9,071 nucleotides of DNA from Lachnospiraceae bacterium (lineage in GTDB: Bacteria; Bacillota_A; Clostridia; Lachnospirales; Lachnospiraceae): positions 1-9,071 of the forward strand of contig JAFQDI010000189.1 of NCBI GenBank assembly GCA_017416055.1. The letters run 5' to 3'. Below the pieces are notes generated by a model. The model had not been told where the DNA came from. It saw only the letters and a program-made list of their open reading frames with translations, and searched no databases. Below, in pieces: positions 6,532 through 9,071 of this stretch (its first letter is position 1; every line of letters starts with the position of its first letter). The position numbers and the translations under genes were made by a program.

Positions 6532-7461
6532 ATGAACAAAAAACCGGTGTTGGTCATCCTGGCAGCAGGAATGGGCAGCCGATACGGCGGCCTGAAACAG
6601 ATGGATCCCATGGATGCATACGGAAATCTGATCATTGATTTCTCAATTTATGATGCGATCCGTGCGGGTTTTGAAAAGGTGGTTTTTATTGTGAAGGAGG
6701 CGAATATCCAGGATTTCAAGGATACGATCGGCAAGCGCGTGAGTCCGTTCATTGAGACGGAGTACGTAATCCAGGATATCAACGATCTTCCTGCGGGATA
6801 TTTCGTTCCTGCGGACCGTGTGAAGCCTTGGGGAACCGGACATGCGATCCTGGCGTGCGCGGAGGCGGTGACCGGACCGTTTGCGGTCATCAACGCGGAC
6901 GATTATTACGGACCAGAGGCGTACAAGCAGGTGTATGAGTATCTGGTGAGTGCACAGGATGATGAGAAGTACCGCTACGCGATGATCGGCTATCGCATTG
7001 AGAACACGGTGACGGATCACGGAACGGTTGCGCGCGGCGTGTGTGCGATGGAAGACGGATATCTGACGAAGATCGATGAGCGCACGAAGATCGAGAAGCG
7101 TCCTTACGGTGCAGCATACACCGAAGATGAGGGGACGACTTGGACGGATGTTCCGGCCGGAACTCCGGTTTCCATGAATTTCTGGGGCTTCACCCCGGGT
7201 ATTATGGGCGAATTGAAGACGAAGTTTGTGGAGTTTTTGGATAAGGTGGTGAGCGGAGAGGAGAACCCGCTGAAGGGCGAATTCTACATTCCGAAGGTGG
7301 TTGGCGAATTGCTCGGCGAGGGAAAGGCTACCGTTAAGGTAATGACTTCTCAGGATCGTTGGTACGGTGTGACCTACAAGGAGGACAAGCCGGGCGTTGT
7401 CGCAGCCCTTCAGGCACTGAAAGATGCGGGCGTGTATCCGGAGACGTTGTGGCAGAAATAA
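6532..7461 (+). CDS. Nucleotidyltransferase of the sugar-nucleotide pyrophosphorylase type, 309 aa
   Basis: The enzyme is predicted to couple a nucleoside triphosphate to a phosphorylated sugar or similar alcohol, releasing pyrophosphate, in the cytoplasm. The N-terminal signature LAAGMGSRYGGLKQ (10-23) holds the nucleotide-binding loop, with an R and K where the family's catalytic basic residues lie. PWGTGHAILA (99-108) and NADDYYG (121-127, with the metal-binding aspartate region) are the other hallmarks, and MNFWGFTP near residue 220 is typical of this subgroup. The C-terminal part lacks a left-handed beta-helix, so no acetyltransferase or tetramerising domain is fused. The substrate cannot be read from the sequence: glucose-1-phosphate/UTP is one option, and a phosphocholine- or polyol-type substrate another. 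TGGAGGA at 6515-6521, about nine bases upstream, is the likely ribosome binding site; AAAGGAG at 6524-6530 lies too close. A hairpin terminator follows. Confidence 0.9.
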   Translation: MNKKPVLVILAAGMGSRYGGLKQMDPMDAYGNLIIDFSIYDAIRAGFEKVVFIVKEANIQDFKDTIGKRVSPFIETEYVIQDINDLPAGYFVPADRVKPWGTGHAILACAEAVTGPFAVINADDYYGPEAYKQVYEYLVSAQDDEKYRYAMIGYRIENTVTDHGTVARGVCAMEDGYLTKIDERTKIEKRPYGAAYTEDEGTTWTDVPAGTPVSMNFWGFTPGIMGELKTKFVEFLDKVVSGEENPLKGEFYIPKVVGELLGEGKATVKVMTSQDRWYGVTYKEDKPGVVAALQALKDAGVYPETLWQK

Positions 7462-7473
7462 ACAGAGTGTTTG

Positions 7474-7500
7474 CGGAGCTGTCTTTGGCAGCTCCGTTTG
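7474..7500 (+). terminator. Rho-independent terminator after the nucleotidyltransferase gene
   Basis: CGGAGCTG (7474-7481) pairs perfectly with CAGCTCCG (7489-7496) around the 7-base loop TCTTTGG, starting 12 bases after the stop codon. The T tract that follows is short (TTTGT), so termination may be incomplete. It closes the plus-strand run of genes that begins at 2170. Confidence 0.75.
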
Positions 7501-7531
7501 TATGTGTGGGAGTACAAGATGTGTGATTTAT

Positions 7532-7598
7532 GAAAAATTTAGAAAAATTTTCATCCGTTTACATGGAAAAAAACACGGTTGTAGTGTACACTGATAAT
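7532..7598 (+). promoter_or_regulatory. Possible control region of the histidine kinase gene
   Basis: Three elements lie in the 181-base gap. GAAAAATTT occurs twice, at 7532-7540 and 7542-7550, exactly 10 bases apart. The perfect 10-bp palindrome AGTGTACACT lies at 7583-7592. A -10-like GATAAT at 7593-7598 abuts the palindrome, with no convincing -35 box 17 bases upstream. TTTACA at 7558-7563 is a possible -35, but no good -10 lies at the correct distance. Direct repeats about one helical turn apart are typical sites for OmpR/PhoB-type regulators; whether these serve as such is inference. Confidence 0.3.
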
Positions 7599-7642
7599 AA
7601 CGGAGACAAAAAGGAAAAGCGCTCCGAAGAGAAGGGTATTTT

Positions 7643-9071
7643 ATGAAATTCAGGACAAAACTTCTGACAGTGATTATTTCGCTGATGGTTCTTCCGCTCT
7701 TGCTGGCCTATTTGGGGCTGGTTATCTTTGGAGGAGTTCAGTTTCACGCCATTCAGAACAATAGCGATAAAAATTTAGTGACAGACGTGTTTTCTACTGC
7801 GGCAATCCAGATTTTCGGTGACATCACCGAGGAAACACAGAGAAAGATTTACAAGAAAGCGGCGGAGGATCCGGACCAGTTCCTGGAGCGAGCAATTCTT
7901 GATGAGGTAAATCAGGAACTGACATTGGTGTACTCCCATCTCGTGGTGAGCAGAGACGGGACGGCAATTTATTGTGGCGACTCCCGCGATGATCTGAACT
8001 GGCTGCCCAGTGCGATTTACGGAAAGGAAGAGGAGGAACCGGAGAGAGGGCATGTATTTTTCTTTGACCACATGCTGATTCAGAGCCACGACTTAACCTT
8101 TTCCGATGGGACACCTGGAAGCGTGTACATTGTGACCCGCACGAATATGCTCGGAAAGGGAATACGGGCGATGTTCACGCAGGTATTTATGATGATTTTT
8201 ATCGTGATTACTGTTGTAGCACTGATCGTCGTTGCCTGGATCTATCGGGAGATGGTACAGCCGATTCACTTACTACAGAAGGCGACGAAAGAGATCAAGG
8301 AGGGTAATCTGGACTTTCAGGTGGACACTTCAGACAAAGGAGAAATTGGTGATCTCTGCCGGGACTTCGAGGAGATGCGCCTTCGATTAAAAGATACTTA
8401 TGAGGAGAAGATCCAGTTCGATGCGGAGAGCAAGGCATTAATCAGCAATATTTCCCATGACCTAAAGACCCCGGTAACCACGATCAAGGGTTACGCGGAG
8501 GGAATTTTGGATGGAGTGGCATCTTCACCGGAGAAAGTAGAGAAGTATATTCGCACCATTTACAATAAGGCGAATGACATGGACCGATTGATCGACGAGC
8601 TGACCCTCTACAGTAAAATTGACACCAACCGCATCCCTTACACCTTCGCGAAGATCAATATCGCAGAGTATTTCAAGGACTGTGTGGAGGAGCGCAGCAT
8701 TGAGCTGGAGTCGCGAAATATTGAGCTGGGATATTTTAATTATCTGGATGACGATGTGATCGTGATTGCCGATGCGGAGCAGCTTCGCCGCGTGGTGAAC
8801 AATATTATCGGAAATTCAGCCAAGTACATGGACAAGAAGAAAGGCATCATCAATATCCGCTTAAAGGACGTGGGAGACTTCGTGCAGGTGGAGATCGAGG
8901 ACAACGGAAAAGGTATCGGAGCCAAGGACTTGCCCTACATTTTTGATCGGTTCTACCGCACCGATTCGTCCAGGACCTCGTCCACCGGCGGAAGCGGTAT
9001 TGGCCTGTCCATCGTGAGAAAGATCATTGAGGATCATGGCGGAAAGATTTGGGCGACCAGCAAGGAAGGAA
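7643..9071 (+). CDS. Two-component sensor histidine kinase, truncated by the window end (476 codons seen)
   Basis: The frame is open from the ATG at 7643 to the last base, so the C-terminus lies outside. A first membrane helix spans about residues 9-31, an extracytoplasmic sensing region about 32-177, and a second helix about 178-200. A HAMP linker (about 201-253, with QPI at 206-208 and GEIGDL at 233-238) follows. The dimerisation/phosphoacceptor domain has the H-box SHDLKTP with the phosphorylated histidine at 272. The ATPase domain shows the N-box VVNNIIGNSAKY (384-395), G1 DNGKGIG (420-426), F-box FDRFYRTD (434-441) and G2 GGSGIGLSIV (449-458). All catalytic motifs are intact, so an active class I (EnvZ/PhoR-like) kinase is expected. 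AAGGG about seven bases upstream supports the start. The signal sensed is unknown; the roughly 145-residue outer region shows no motif I recognise. The gene just upstream is not a response regulator, so the partner is probably downstream or elsewhere. Confidence 0.95.
   Translation, partial: MKFRTKLLTVIISLMVLPLLLAYLGLVIFGGVQFHAIQNNSDKNLVTDVFSTAAIQIFGDITEETQRKIYKKAAEDPDQFLERAILDEVNQELTLVYSHLVVSRDGTAIYCGDSRDDLNWLPSAIYGKEEEEPERGHVFFFDHMLIQSHDLTFSDGTPGSVYIVTRTNMLGKGIRAMFTQVFMMIFIVITVVALIVVAWIYREMVQPIHLLQKATKEIKEGNLDFQVDTSDKGEIGDLCRDFEEMRLRLKDTYEEKIQFDAESKALISNISHDLKTPVTTIKGYAEGILDGVASSPEKVEKYIRTIYNKANDMDRLIDELTLYSKIDTNRIPYTFAKINIAEYFKDCVEERSIELESRNIELGYFNYLDDDVIVIADAEQLRRVVNNIIGNSAKYMDKKKGIINIRLKDVGDFVQVEIEDNGKGIGAKDLPYIFDRFYRTDSSRTSSTGGSGIGLSIVRKIIEDHGGKIWATSKEG

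Overview
The window looks like ordinary chromosomal sequence from a spore-forming member of the Clostridia, most likely Lachnospiraceae. This rests on three things: a YyaC-type sporulation protein, several protein types that I associate with this group (a DUF5711-like membrane protein, a membrane protein ending in LysM, and a hypothetical protein of a Lachnospiraceae-like family), and Gram-positive translation signals (strong GGAGG-type ribosome binding sites, TTG and GTG starts). Base composition is moderate and fairly even across the coding regions, apart from the AT-rich transposase remnant at the left edge.

Layout. Positions 1-295 (minus) hold the 5' part of a broken IS1182-type transposase that runs off the left edge; it carries an internal deletion with a frame change. 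A strong hairpin at 316-355 separates it from a HerA/YjgR-type (DUF853) ATPase at 404-1993 (minus), for which it is probably the terminator. A divergent intergenic region (1994-2169) follows, with a candidate promoter for the ATPase and a 10-bp direct repeat spaced 42 bp apart. Everything to the right is on the plus strand: a hypothetical protein split by a 14-unit hexapeptide repeat tract (2170-3177); a YyaC-like sporulation protein (3218-3886); a three-part protein with a cytoplasmic MPN/JAMM-like domain that has lost its metal-ligand motif, one membrane helix and an outer LysM domain (3949-5118); a DUF5711-like single-pass membrane protein (5211-6449); a sugar-nucleotide-type nucleotidyltransferase (6532-7461) closed by a hairpin terminator; and a sensor histidine kinase (7643 to the right edge, truncated).

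How the parts may work together. The plus-strand genes from 2170 to 7461 are closely spaced, with internal promoters before the LysM gene and, most clearly, before the DUF5711-like gene (TTGAAA, 17 bp, TATAAT with TG extension). Envelope and sporulation themes recur (YyaC, LysM, an externally exposed propeller-like domain, a nucleotide-sugar enzyme, a membrane sensor kinase), but nothing in the sequence shows that they form one pathway. I see no CRISPR array, no tRNA or rRNA, no phage or defence cassette and no convincing novel system. The most unusual items are the pseudo-MPN/LysM architecture, the hexapeptide repeat tract and the deletion junction in the transposase remnant. There is no gene-free stretch over 300 bases.
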